Shown here: positions 27,006 to 36,348 of the stretch, one piece after another | Numbering within the stretch: position 1 is the first letter of the stretch | Layout of the letters: every line of letters begins with the position of its first letter | From: Butyrivibrio sp. INlla16 | GTDB taxonomy: Bacteria > Bacillota > Clostridia > Lachnospirales > Lachnospiraceae | Direction: 5' to 3' | Assembly (NCBI RefSeq): GCF_900104155.1 | Contig: NZ_FMYB01000017.1 | Coordinates: forward strand, 27,826 to 91,825 | DNA: 64,000 nt | Position numbers and translations under genes: made by a program | The notes under the pieces: model-generated | What the model was told of the DNA's origin: nothing | The model's input: the letters and a program-made list of their open reading frames with translations, nothing else | The model's database searches: none

Positions 27006-30000
27006 ATGTTTCAAAAGAATATAATCATTGAGAGTCTGGATGACCTCAAGAAGAAAGCTCCGTTTATCAAGATGGAGTTTGAATCACATGAGTATAACTC
27101 TGGCCTGATTGAAATGCAGGTTGGAAATATAGATGAGGAAGAGATAAAGGCGGTTCTTAAGGAACTTGCTGTTTCTTTTCCGAATTTTAAAGTTGTCGGG
27201 ATGTCCTCGATTCCTACGGTTTATGCGCTTTATCACATCGAGAAGGGAATTGTGCTGTCCTTTACACTGATGAAAAACGCCGCCGTTACAGTACTCAGTT
27301 ACTTCGCAGATGTGTATAAGGACAACAAAGAAATATTGGATGTTGCATCTGAATATGCCCATAAAGTAGCAGAATTTATACGAAATATAGAATATGCCAA
27401 GGGGGTTCAGATCCTTCTTGCAGGCAGAAGTGCGCCATCGCCTGTGCTTATAAGAGAGCTCTCCAAGGAACTCCCGGATATTCCGATATACGGTGCGATA
27501 GCAGGGGTGAATAAAAGAGAAAGTACAGACGGCTATTTTTCCGCTATTAACAAGGAGGATACCTTTGTAATAGCAGGTGAAGAGATGGGCAGAGGTGCGG
27601 CAATAGCCATTTTTCACGGGAAAGAGCTCTATACCTATGTGGATTATCTCTTTGGGTGGGAACCTATAGGAAGAACCATGGATATAGAGGTCTCGACGGA
27701 TTTCAGTAAGGGGCTTATTGTTGCAACAAGTCTTGACGGAGTAAAGCCGGCTGAAGTTTATAAGAAATATCTTGGAGTAAATGAGAATAAGAATTTTGTC
27801 ATGAATATCGGTGAATTTCCGCTTGTGGTGGAGCGTGACGGAATCACCATAGGAAGAACACCTGCTACACTTGGGAAAAATGGTGAGCTTTACCTCGAAG
27901 CGGATATCCTTGAGGGTGAGAAGGTGCGCTTTTCATTTGGACAATATGACAGGATCCTTGAAGGAACAAAGGCCGGGGCAGAGAGAATGAGGGCCTTTGG
28001 TGCAGAATATCTTAATCTTATCATCTGCGGCAACAGACTTAACTTCCTTCAGGATGATTATCATCTTGAGATAGACTACTATGCAGAGGGACGCTATGAG
28101 AAACCTGTGCTCTGCCTTGGTATGGGTGAAATTTATCGCTTTAACGGAAAAGGCGGACTGTTAAACTCTGCGCTTGTTGCTATCGGAATGAGAGAAGGAC
28201 TTGGAGGGGAGGCGACCTACAAGCCTATAAACGACAAGCGGAATGACCTTGCACAGAGGGAGGGGCTGATTCCACTTTCGGCAAGACTTGCCCATTTCCT
28301 GAAGGCTATGACAGGTGAGCTTGTTGAGGCTGTACACGAGGCAGAGGCTGCAAATGAAGCTAAGTCTGCGTTTTTATCAAATATGTCTCATGAGATCAGG
28401 ACACCTATAAATGCTGTGCTGGGAATGGATGAGATGATTCTTCGCGAGTGCAAAGATCCTGAGATAGTGGAGTATGCGCAGAATATCAAGTCTGCAGGCA
28501 ATACACTTCTTGGACTTATCAATGACATCCTCGATTTTTCCAAGATTGAAGCAGGAAAAATGGACATCGTTCCCGTGGACTACGATTTTTCATCACTTGT
28601 TAATGACCTTGTGCACATGATCATACCAAGGATCACGGCTAAGGGTATCGAACTTGTAGTAGATGTGGACAGGAATCTTCCGAGCGTGCTTTTCGGAGAT
28701 GAGATCAGAATCAAGCAGGCTATAACGAATATTCTCACCAACGCTGTCAAATATACGGAGAGGGGCAGCGTATCATTTATCGTGACCTATGAAAAAATCG
28801 CAGAGGATTTGATTGATCTCACAGTCCGGGTTAAGGATACCGGAATAGGTATTAAGGAAGAGGATATTGAGAGACTTTTCCATGCCTTCCAGCGAGTTGA
28901 CGAGGTCAGAAACAGGACCATCGAAGGAACCGGACTTGGTCTTAACATAACGAAGAGGCTGCTTGCTCTTATGGGCAGCAGGCTCGAGGTTCAAAGTAAA
29001 TACGGTGAGGGCTCGGAGTTTTCATTTACGATCACTCAGAAGGTAATAAAGGATGAGCCCATCGGCGATTACATGGATGCCTACAAGAGGGCTGTTATCG
29101 ATAAGGAAAAGTATCACGAGAAATTTACTGCGCCTGAGGCAAAAGTTCTTGTGGTCGACGATACACCCATGAATCTTACTGTGGTTGAGGGACTCCTTAA
29201 GAAAACCCTGGTGCAGATTGACACGGCAGAGAGTGGTGAGGAATGCCTTGAGAAGACAAGGCTGAAGAAATATGATCTCATTTTCCTCGATCACAGAATG
29301 CCCATTATGGACGGAATAGAGACTCTTACAAAGCTAAAGAGTGAGGAGGATAATCCTAACCGGAATACGCCTGCCATAAGTCTTACAGCCAATGCGATCT
29401 CGGGGGCGAGGGATATGTATATCGAGGCCGGTTTTAATGACTATATGACAAAGCCCATCATGGCAGAAAAACTGGAGGCTATGATGGTATTGTATCTGCC
29501 GGAGGATAAGGTTTGCATGGTAGCGTCTTCGAGCGATAAGGATAATTTTGACGATGAGGAAAAAGAGCTTCCGGGCTGGCTTAAGGAAGCGCCTATCGAT
29601 GTAAAGACCGGAATGAAAAACTGCGGTTCTGCGGAGAACTTCGTGCAGGCGGCCCAAACCTTCAAGGACTCCATGGATGATAACTACGAAGCGATAGAGC
29701 AATTTCTTGAAGATGAGGACATTAAAAACTACACCATCAAGGTTCATGCCCTTAAGAGCTCAGCGCGAATTATCGGAGCAGAAAAGCTCTCGGCGCTGGC
29801 TGAGGCTCTAGAGGCAGCAGGCGATGCCGTGGATATTGACAGGATAAAAAGGGACACACCGGAGCTTCTTAAGATGTACAGGGAACTTCGGGAAGCCTTC
29901 TTCTCTGGAGATGATGGAGCGGAGGACAATTCTTCGGACGACCTTCCTCTTATGGAAGAGGATGCCGTTACGGAATTAAAAAATACTTTAAAAGAAATCG

Positions 30001-30146
30001 CCGGAACCTTTGACTATGACAGTATTAATTATATAATGGAAACTGTAAAAGGCTATCGAGTTCCCAAAGGGCATAGGGAGTTTTTCACAGCATTGCAGAA
30101 AGCTGTTGCAAATGCGGATTGGGATGAGATAAATAGACTTCTTTAA
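27006..30146 (+). CDS. FIST-domain hybrid sensor histidine kinase (FIST-HisKA-HATPase-REC-Hpt)
   Basis: A 1046-residue cytoplasmic hybrid kinase with no membrane helix. Residues ~1-420 are FIST_N and FIST_C sensor domains (GVQILLAGRSAPSPVLIRELS; FNGKGGLLNSALVAIGM near the end). HisKA follows with His462 in NMSHEIRTP, HATPase_c at ~575-690 (NILTNAVKYT, DTGIGI, GTGLGL), a receiver at ~715-830 with Asp762 in LIFLDHRMPIMDG, and a C-terminal Hpt with His914 in KVHALKSS. FIST domains are thought to bind small ligands such as amino acids. ATG 27006 is preferred over ATG 27000 because the GAGG site is only 1 nt from the latter. It is the input of the phosphorelay with the EAL, Hpt and two-REC proteins. 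Confidence 0.92.
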   Translation: MFQKNIIIESLDDLKKKAPFIKMEFESHEYNSGLIEMQVGNIDEEEIKAVLKELAVSFPNFKVVGMSSIPTVYALYHIEKGIVLSFTLMKNAAVTVLSYFADVYKDNKEILDVASEYAHKVAEFIRNIEYAKGVQILLAGRSAPSPVLIRELSKELPDIPIYGAIAGVNKRESTDGYFSAINKEDTFVIAGEEMGRGAAIAIFHGKELYTYVDYLFGWEPIGRTMDIEVSTDFSKGLIVATSLDGVKPAEVYKKYLGVNENKNFVMNIGEFPLVVERDGITIGRTPATLGKNGELYLEADILEGEKVRFSFGQYDRILEGTKAGAERMRAFGAEYLNLIICGNRLNFLQDDYHLEIDYYAEGRYEKPVLCLGMGEIYRFNGKGGLLNSALVAIGMREGLGGEATYKPINDKRNDLAQREGLIPLSARLAHFLKAMTGELVEAVHEAEAANEAKSAFLSNMSHEIRTPINAVLGMDEMILRECKDPEIVEYAQNIKSAGNTLLGLINDILDFSKIEAGKMDIVPVDYDFSSLVNDLVHMIIPRITAKGIELVVDVDRNLPSVLFGDEIRIKQAITNILTNAVKYTERGSVSFIVTYEKIAEDLIDLTVRVKDTGIGIKEEDIERLFHAFQRVDEVRNRTIEGTGLGLNITKRLLALMGSRLEVQSKYGEGSEFSFTITQKVIKDEPIGDYMDAYKRAVIDKEKYHEKFTAPEAKVLVVDDTPMNLTVVEGLLKKTLVQIDTAESGEECLEKTRLKKYDLIFLDHRMPIMDGIETLTKLKSEEDNPNRNTPAISLTANAISGARDMYIEAGFNDYMTKPIMAEKLEAMMVLYLPEDKVCMVASSSDKDNFDDEEKELPGWLKEAPIDVKTGMKNCGSAENFVQAAQTFKDSMDDNYEAIEQFLEDEDIKNYTIKVHALKSSARIIGAEKLSALAEALEAAGDAVDIDRIKRDTPELLKMYRELREAFFSGDDGAEDNSSDDLPLMEEDAVTELKNTLKEIAGTFDYDSINYIMETVKGYRVPKGHREFFTALQKAVANADWDEINRLL

Positions 30147-30198
30147 ATGCGTATAAATAAGTAATTGATTCGTAGGCTACTTGAAAATGGAGGAAGAT

Positions 30199-30963
30199 AT
30201 GGATAACAGAATTCTTCTTATAAGTAGCGGCTCAACTTTTATGATAGATGCCCTGTCGAGAAATCTTAAGGACGCGGGGCTGGAGGTTGTAAAATGTGAG
30301 CCGGTTGTGGATGAACTCGATAAATACAGAGACGGGCCGGATGTTTTCCTGTTCTATCTGGGAAAATTTGTCGATGAGATTCCGGATGTTCTCATATATC
30401 TTCGGGATATCTGTCTTGAGAAAAACAAGATTCTGTGCATGATCGGAGACGAAGTGGAGTACGAGAGCGTCAGTGCTGTCCTGTCTGCAGACTCCATAGC
30501 GGAGAAGTTTAGCAGACCTGTCGACATGAAGCAGGTTTCGGAGAGAATGCGCGATCTCTGTAAGCTCAACAATGAGATGGCAAAGAGGCGGAATATCCTC
30601 CTCGTTGACGATGACCCGACATTTTTAAAGCTTGCAAAGAACTGGCTTGAGGAAAAATACAGAGTTACGATAGTAAGCTCCGGAACCCAGGCAATTACTT
30701 ACCTTGCGACGAACATGCCGGATCTGATTCTTTTGGATTACGAGATGCCTGTGACACCCGGACCGCTGGTTCTTGAGATGATAAGAAGCGATGAGAGACT
30801 TTATAATACGCCGATTATTTTCCTTACCGGCAAGGGAGACAGGGAGAGCGTGATGAAAGTGGTTGGGCTAAAACCCAATGGTTATCTTTTAAAAAATATG
30901 CCAAAGAATGAACTGCTTAAATCAATAGAGGATTTTTTTGACGGGACAAATAAGCTAAAATAG
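30199..30963 (+). CDS. Two-receiver response regulator without output domain
   Basis: A 254-residue protein. The N-terminal half (1-~125) has a receiver-like fold (ILLISSGSTFMIDALSRNL) but lacks the phospho-acceptor Asp. The C-terminal half is a complete receiver: NILLVDDDPTFLKLAKNW, Asp180 in LILLDYEMP, and Lys in YLLKNMP. No DNA-binding or enzymatic domain follows, so it may act as a phosphate sink or bind partners. The start at ATG 30199 has GGAGG 5 nt upstream; the TTG at 30181 does not. The next gene starts only 14 bp downstream. Confidence 0.87.
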   Translation: MDNRILLISSGSTFMIDALSRNLKDAGLEVVKCEPVVDELDKYRDGPDVFLFYLGKFVDEIPDVLIYLRDICLEKNKILCMIGDEVEYESVSAVLSADSIAEKFSRPVDMKQVSERMRDLCKLNNEMAKRRNILLVDDDPTFLKLAKNWLEEKYRVTIVSSGTQAITYLATNMPDLILLDYEMPVTPGPLVLEMIRSDERLYNTPIIFLTGKGDRESVMKVVGLKPNGYLLKNMPKNELLKSIEDFFDGTNKLK

Positions 30964-30976
30964 CATAGGAGGGATT

Positions 30977-31540
30977 ATGAACGATACAAAAATTAAGATA
31001 CTTGAGGCTGTTCTTTCGGAGTTCAAGAAAAAGGGCTCAAAATTCACAATGGATGATGTTGCCAGCGATCTCCACATGAGTAAGAAGACAATCTACAAGG
31101 AATTTGATGACAAGGAAAAAATATTCGATTCACTTGTTGACTACTGTTTTGATAATATTAAGGAGAAGGAGGCGGAGGTTCTTGCCGACAAGTCTCTTTC
31201 CACCATTGAACAGATTGAGAAGATAATGATCTGCATGCCTGACAAGTACAGGGATGTCGATTTTCGCATGGTATTTACACTTAAAGAAAAGTATCCCAAG
31301 ATTTACGTGAAGGTTCAGAACAGACTTGAGAACGACTGGGAAGACACCATAATGCTTATTGAAAAAGGAATCCGCGAAGGCGTTATCAGACCGCTTCCGA
31401 TTCCCGTAATTAAAGCGATGACAGAGGCCTCAATTGAGAGGTTCCTCAGCTCAAATGTGCTTATTGAGGGCAACACAAGCTATGACGACGCCCTTAAAGT
31501 AATGATAGACATAATAATGAGAGGAATTTGCGTAAGATGA
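30977..31540 (+). CDS. TetR/AcrR-family transcriptional regulator
   Basis: A 187-residue regulator. The N-terminal helix-turn-helix (KILEAVLSEFKKKGSKFTMDDVASDLHMSKKTIYKEFDDKE) is typical TetR; the rest is the variable ligand-binding/dimerisation domain. AGGAGGGATT precedes the ATG. Its last four bases overlap the start of the alpha-galactosidase gene (ATGA). It could control that gene or the phosphorelay operon upstream, from which it is separated by only 14 bp. Confidence 0.9.
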   Translation: MNDTKIKILEAVLSEFKKKGSKFTMDDVASDLHMSKKTIYKEFDDKEKIFDSLVDYCFDNIKEKEAEVLADKSLSTIEQIEKIMICMPDKYRDVDFRMVFTLKEKYPKIYVKVQNRLENDWEDTIMLIEKGIREGVIRPLPIPVIKAMTEASIERFLSSNVLIEGNTSYDDALKVMIDIIMRGICVR

Positions 31541-33948
31541 TTTTAAGGAATGGCAACATATTTTTACTACAGACGAAAGGCAGCAGCTACTTTATGCAGG
31601 TGCTGCCTTCGGGGCATATAGAACACATACATTACGGCGCCTCGCTCATCTCTGATATGCAGTATGAGAAGTTTATAAAAAACGAGAGCGCAGAGGAAGG
31701 ACTTTTGTCAGACATGGCAAAAGTTCTTGAGATTAAGCACAAAAACGAGGGCGGCAACATGGTTGTTTACTCGAAGGAGAGTTATCCTCTCTGCCTCGAG
31801 GTTATGCCGCTTGAGATGTCGGGCTTTGGTAAGGGTGACATAAGAGAACCTTTGGTGGAACTGACCTTCGAGGATGGCTCCTCCACTTGCGACTTTTTAT
31901 TCGAAAGTGCTGAGATATCGGACGAACTTGGTAGCCTTGAGACGCTTCCGAGTTCTTACGATGATAGTGATAAGGCAGCTCCGGGGGAGAAGGACCACGC
32001 GCAGCAGCTCACGATTACTCTTAAGGACACCGGCTACGATATCAGACTTAAGATGATCTACAAAGTTTATCCCGAGTGCGATACCATCACAAGAAGCGCA
32101 GTTCTGATAAATGACGGAAATGCAAAAGTGAAGGTGGACAGGCTTCTTTCAAATCAGATTGATTTTCAGCAAAGCGGATATCAGCTGACAAGCTTCCACG
32201 GGCGCTGGGCAGATGAGATGGGACAGACGGTCTCAGTCTGCAATGCGGGAAAAGTTGTTAACGAGGAACTCTCTGCCGGTGAATCCGGAAGCAGAAGCAA
32301 TCCTTTTACAATGGTAAGCATGCCTGATACTACCGAGACTGCCGGTGACTGCTACGGATTTAATCTGGTATACAGCGGAAATCACTACAGCTCCCTTTCT
32401 TCAAACGGCACATTCCTTTCAAGGTTTGTCAGCGGAATTCAGCCCACTGGCTTTGAGTGGCTGCTGGAAGCCGGCGAGAAGTTTGAAGCTCCGGAGGCTG
32501 TCATGACATATTCCGGCATAGGCTTTGGCGGAATGAGCCGCAGCATGCACGACTTCGTAAGAAAGCACATCGTGCGCGGAGCTTGGCGCGATAAGGAGAG
32601 ACCGATTCTTATTAATAACTGGGAAGCTACCTATTTCAATTTTAATCAGAATAGTCTTCTTAAGATTGCAAAGGAGGCTTCAAAGGCAGGTATAGAGCTG
32701 TTCGTCCTGGATGACGGATGGTTCGGTAAAAGAAATGACGATCACGCAGGACTCGGAGACTGGACAGTCAACACCAAGAAGCTCCCTGATGGGCTTGGCG
32801 GTCTTGCTGAAAAGATAAATGCAATGGGCATGAAATTCGGACTCTGGGTTGAGCCCGAGATGGTGAACGAGGACTCAGATCTGTTCAGAGCGCATCCCGA
32901 GTGGGCGGTAAGAATTCCGGGAAGATCTCACTCAGTTGGAAGAACGCAGATGATACTGGATCTCACCAGAACCGATGTGCAGGACTATATCATCGATGCG
33001 CTGTCAAAAGTGTTCTCCTCAGCTAACATTTCCTATATTAAGTGGGATATGAACAGAATTTTCTCAGACAGATTCTCACTTGAAATTCCGGCTGAGAGAA
33101 TGAAGGAGTTCCAGCACAGATATTACATCGGTCTTTACAGGATTATGGGAACACTTACTAAGAAGTTTCCCGAAATCCTTTTTGAAGGCTGCTCAGCAGG
33201 TGGTAACAGGTTTGACCTTGGTATCCTTAGCTTTTTCCCTCAGATATGGGCAAGTGACGATACCGATGCAGTCTGCCGCATGGACGTCCAGAGAGGCTAC
33301 AGCTACGGCTATCCCGCAAACACGCAGGGTGCGCATGTGTCCGCTGTTCCCAATCATCAGACGCTTCACACCGTGCCGCTTGAGACCAGATTCTCGGTGG
33401 CTGCTTTCGGGTGCTTTGGCTACGAACTGAATCTTGGCGAGCTCTCCGAGCAGCAGAGAAAGCAGGTGGCAGATCAGGTTGAGTTCTATAAAAAGTGGAG
33501 AAAGGTATTCCAGTTCGGAGACTTCTACAGACTTGATAAGTACCGTTTCATGGTGGTTTCAAAGGATAAGTCGGCCGCGGTTGCTCTGATTTTCCAGAAA
33601 GAGTCAAGACCCAACAATGATTATCTTGCGCTTAAGACTATGGGACTCGATGAGGATGCGGTTTATGAGGTTGCAAACAGACAGGTCAGCGTCAACATCA
33701 AGGCCTTCGGAAGCCTCATAAATACCATGGCTCCCATTCATGTAAAACAGGACGGAATCATCCACGGCATAATTGCAAGACATTACAAGATGAACGGCGA
33801 GAAGGACGAAGCCGTTGCGACAGGAAGCATGCTGAACTCCTGCGGAGTTCGTCTAAATCCCGACTACGGCGGAACCGGCTACGGCGAGGACACCCGCATG
33901 TTCAGAACCGGTGACGCCCGCCTCTACGTTTTTGCGAGGGTGGAATAA
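31537..33948 (+). CDS. Alpha-galactosidase, glycoside hydrolase family 36
   Basis: An 803-residue cytoplasmic GH36 enzyme that releases alpha-linked galactose from raffinose-type sugars or galactomannan fragments. The N-terminal beta-supersandwich (~1-340) is followed by the TIM barrel. The nucleophile is Asp504 in YIKWDMNR and the acid/base Asp574 lies in WASDDTDA; FVLDDGWFGKRNDD and GCSAGGNRFDLG are other family blocks. The start is ATG 31537, overlapping the TetR stop as ATGA; a TTG at 31528 with closer spacing to GAGG is possible. Length is normal (~720-810). No transporter for alpha-galactosides is adjacent. Confidence 0.93.
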   Translation: MILRNGNIFLLQTKGSSYFMQVLPSGHIEHIHYGASLISDMQYEKFIKNESAEEGLLSDMAKVLEIKHKNEGGNMVVYSKESYPLCLEVMPLEMSGFGKGDIREPLVELTFEDGSSTCDFLFESAEISDELGSLETLPSSYDDSDKAAPGEKDHAQQLTITLKDTGYDIRLKMIYKVYPECDTITRSAVLINDGNAKVKVDRLLSNQIDFQQSGYQLTSFHGRWADEMGQTVSVCNAGKVVNEELSAGESGSRSNPFTMVSMPDTTETAGDCYGFNLVYSGNHYSSLSSNGTFLSRFVSGIQPTGFEWLLEAGEKFEAPEAVMTYSGIGFGGMSRSMHDFVRKHIVRGAWRDKERPILINNWEATYFNFNQNSLLKIAKEASKAGIELFVLDDGWFGKRNDDHAGLGDWTVNTKKLPDGLGGLAEKINAMGMKFGLWVEPEMVNEDSDLFRAHPEWAVRIPGRSHSVGRTQMILDLTRTDVQDYIIDALSKVFSSANISYIKWDMNRIFSDRFSLEIPAERMKEFQHRYYIGLYRIMGTLTKKFPEILFEGCSAGGNRFDLGILSFFPQIWASDDTDAVCRMDVQRGYSYGYPANTQGAHVSAVPNHQTLHTVPLETRFSVAAFGCFGYELNLGELSEQQRKQVADQVEFYKKWRKVFQFGDFYRLDKYRFMVVSKDKSAAVALIFQKESRPNNDYLALKTMGLDEDAVYEVANRQVSVNIKAFGSLINTMAPIHVKQDGIIHGIIARHYKMNGEKDEAVATGSMLNSCGVRLNPDYGGTGYGEDTRMFRTGDARLYVFARVE

Positions 33949-34028
33949 ACTAACCTTCCTCAAATCGTTTCCTTGAAAAATTGCCTCTTATATGATACCT
34001 TTTAGTAGTTTTATAAGGGAGGAATATT

Positions 34029-34910
34029 ATGGCTGATTACGTTATCAGCTGTTGTTCAACAGCCGATCTTACCCTCGATCATTTCAAAAAGAGGGATTTA
34101 GAAGTTGCCAAATTTCATTTTGAAATTGACGGCAAACCATACCTGGATGATGGTGAGTTTCCTATAGAGGATTTTTATAACGCTATGGCAAAGGGAGCGA
34201 TGACCAAAACATCCCAGATAAATGTTGATGAATATATTAATCACTTTACGCCATTCCTTGAGGAAGGTAAAGATATCATCCACCTGACGCTCAGCTCCGG
34301 AATTTCCGGAACCATTAACTCAGCTAATATTGCAGCTGATGAGCTCAGAGAGAAATATCCTGAGAGGAAGATATATATCATAGATTCCCTGGCAGCATCA
34401 TCGGGCTACGGACTTTTAATGGATACCATCGCTGATAAGCGCGACGCCGGAATGACCATAGACGAGCTTAAGAACTGGGTACTTGAGCACAGGCTTGAAC
34501 TTAACCACTGGTTCTTCACAACCGACCTTACATATCTTGTAAGGGGCGGCCGTGTTTCAAAGGCAGCAGGCTGGTTTGGCGGTGCGCTAAAGATTTGTCC
34601 GCTTCTCAACGTGGATAATCAGGGACGCCTTATCGCCAGACAGAAGCTTCGCGGAAAGCCCGCAGTTATCAAGGCTTGTGCGAAGAAAATGCTGGAGAAC
34701 GCCCTGTATGGCGACAAGTATAATGGCAAGTGCTATATATCACAGTCCGCTTGCAGAGGCGACGCCGATCAGCTCATAAAGGAAGTCGAGGCCCTGATCC
34801 CCGGAGTGAAGGGACGAATTGAGGTCTATGACATCGGCACCACTATTGGAAGCCACACCGGCCCCGGTACGATTGCTCTTTTCTTCTGGGGCAATAAGAG
34901 AGAAGATTGA
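34029..34910 (+). CDS. DegV family protein (fatty-acid binding)
   Basis: A 293-residue two-domain protein of the DegV/FakB family, which binds a fatty acid for the FakA kinase. Family features are the N-terminal VISCCSTADLTLD, the KTSQINVDEY block near residue 60, LTLSSGISGTINSANIA near 90, and the C-terminal IGSHTGPGTIALFFWG. GGGAGGAATATT precedes the start. It is a single gene ending in a strong terminator; fakA is not in the window. Fatty-acid specificity cannot be deduced. Confidence 0.92.
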   Translation: MADYVISCCSTADLTLDHFKKRDLEVAKFHFEIDGKPYLDDGEFPIEDFYNAMAKGAMTKTSQINVDEYINHFTPFLEEGKDIIHLTLSSGISGTINSANIAADELREKYPERKIYIIDSLAASSGYGLLMDTIADKRDAGMTIDELKNWVLEHRLELNHWFFTTDLTYLVRGGRVSKAAGWFGGALKICPLLNVDNQGRLIARQKLRGKPAVIKACAKKMLENALYGDKYNGKCYISQSACRGDADQLIKEVEALIPGVKGRIEVYDIGTTIGSHTGPGTIALFFWGNKRED

Positions 34911-34916
34911 ATTAAA

Positions 34917-34958
34917 AATGCTCTATGACATCTTTGAGTTGTCATAGGGCATTATTTT
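34917..34958 (+). terminator. Rho-independent terminator after degV-like gene
   Basis: AATGCTCTATGACA (34917-34930) pairs with TGTCATAGGGCATT (34940-34953) with one G-T pair, followed by ATTTTTG. Confidence 0.88.
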
Positions 34959-34960
34959 TG

Positions 34961-35083
34961 TTATAGGGGATTGTTCTTGTATTAGATGATTATTCTTGTT
35001 TTAGATAATAATCCTTGCTTTAAGGGTGTTGTTTCTAGTATTAAGGGTGTTGTTTCTGGTATTAAGGATATTGCCTCTTGCTA
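34961..35083. repeat. Degenerate 20-21-bp tandem repeats
   Basis: Six head-to-tail copies of a unit close to TTAAGGGTGTTGTTTCTGGTA; the fourth and fifth copies are nearly identical. They lie directly after the DegV terminator in a 526-bp gap (34911-35460) that otherwise is A/T-rich and has no well-supported gene. Confidence 0.7.
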
Positions 35084-35162
35084 TGGACGTATTTTAGAAT
35101 TATTTTGTTTGTAATTTAGAATATTCTATAAAGGCGTAAGTCAAATTTTCAATTTTGCTAAA

Positions 35163-35303
35163 ATGGATTTACCAATTATCAATATTAAGAATGAAATTTG
35201 TGGAAAAAGGCCTGCGAATGCAACATATCATCGTTGTAAAGATAAAATATTAACGCCATATTGTCAAATTCCTAAAAAACGTAAGTCTAAAATAGAAAAA
35301 TGA
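35163..35303 (+). CDS. Possible small cationic peptide gene (46 aa)
   Basis: An ATG-to-TGA frame of 46 codons in the A/T-rich gap upstream of larE. The peptide has three Cys (NEICGKRP, HRCKDK, PYCQIP) and a Lys-rich C-terminus (PKKRKSKIEK). No ribosome-binding site is visible within 15 nt of the ATG and no homology is recognised, so it may be chance. Confidence 0.2.
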   Translation: MDLPIINIKNEICGKRPANATYHRCKDKILTPYCQIPKKRKSKIEK

Positions 35304-35460
35304 GAGATTAGATTTACGGTTATCGAAATTACGTCAAAAAAACTAATATCTTTATAAAGAATTCTCTAACTCACTTCCGTAGGTATTTATATTGTGAGAT
35401 AATTGTTTAATAACATATTATTGAGCTCAATCGAATTTGTGCGGACATAAAGAGACCAAC

Positions 35461-36318
35461 ATGGAAAATATAGATCAGAAATACCAAAAACTAAAAGATA
35501 TCATCCATAGCTACAACACTCTGGCAGTGGCATTTTCTGGAGGTGTGGATTCCACATTTCTTCTTAAGGTGGCGGCGGACGTCCTTCAAGCTAAAACAGC
35601 AAGCAAGACACCTGAAAACAATGTTGTTGCCATCACTGCAAAATCCATTTCCTTCCCTGAAAGAGAGCACAAGGAGTCGGAGGATTTCTGCGAGAAAAAT
35701 GACATCAAACAGGTGATAGTCAGTGTTGACCAGATGAAAATAGAGGGCTTTGCGAATAACCCTCCGGACAGATGTTACCTTTGTAAGAAGGTGATTTTCT
35801 CATCAATTATAGAAGAGGCAAAAAGGCTTGGAATAACTACTATTGCTGAAGGATCAAATGCTGATGATACTACAGATTACAGGCCGGGTATGAAAGCAAT
35901 AGAGGAATTGAAGGTCAAAAGTCCGTTGAAAGAGGCGGGTCTTACAAAAGAAGAAATCAGGATTCTTTCAAAAAGGCTCGGACTTCCCACCTGGTCGAAG
36001 CCATCCTTTGCATGTCTTGCTACAAGATTTGTCTACGGCGAGGAGATAACCGAAGAAAAGATAAAGATGGCAGGTGCAGCCGAGGAGATACTTTTCGGAA
36101 GCGGCTTTTCACAGGCAAGATGCAGAGTTCATGGCGACATGGCGAGGATAGAAGTTCCTGAAGACGAGATAAAAAAGCTTCTTGAAGATGAGACGAGGCA
36201 AACAATTTTCAAAAGGATAAAAGCACTCGGTTTCTCCTATGTATCTCTCGATCTTCAAGGCTACAGAACAGGGAGCATGAACGAGATACTAAACTATGAT
36301 ACATCCCCGCTCCTATAA
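35461..36318 (+). CDS. larE: LarE-type ATP-dependent sacrificial sulfur transferase
   Basis: A 285-residue PP-loop protein of the LarE family, which adds sulfur to the nickel-pincer nucleotide (NPN) precursor. The ATP site LAVAFSGGVDSTFLLKVA lies at ~22-39. Further family blocks are NPPDRCYLCKKVIFS near 100, EGSNADDTTDYRPGMKA near 130, and PSFACLATR near 180, whose Cys matches the sulfur-donating position. ATG 35461 is preferred over the TTG at 35437, although only a weak AGAG site precedes it. The partner larB lies 1.4 kb downstream, separated by a MATE transporter gene. larA and larC are not in the window. Confidence 0.88.
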   Translation: MENIDQKYQKLKDIIHSYNTLAVAFSGGVDSTFLLKVAADVLQAKTASKTPENNVVAITAKSISFPEREHKESEDFCEKNDIKQVIVSVDQMKIEGFANNPPDRCYLCKKVIFSSIIEEAKRLGITTIAEGSNADDTTDYRPGMKAIEELKVKSPLKEAGLTKEEIRILSKRLGLPTWSKPSFACLATRFVYGEEITEEKIKMAGAAEEILFGSGFSQARCRVHGDMARIEVPEDEIKKLLEDETRQTIFKRIKALGFSYVSLDLQGYRTGSMNEILNYDTSPLL

Positions 36319-36348
36319 AGATACTAAACCTATGAACGAGGTTATAAT

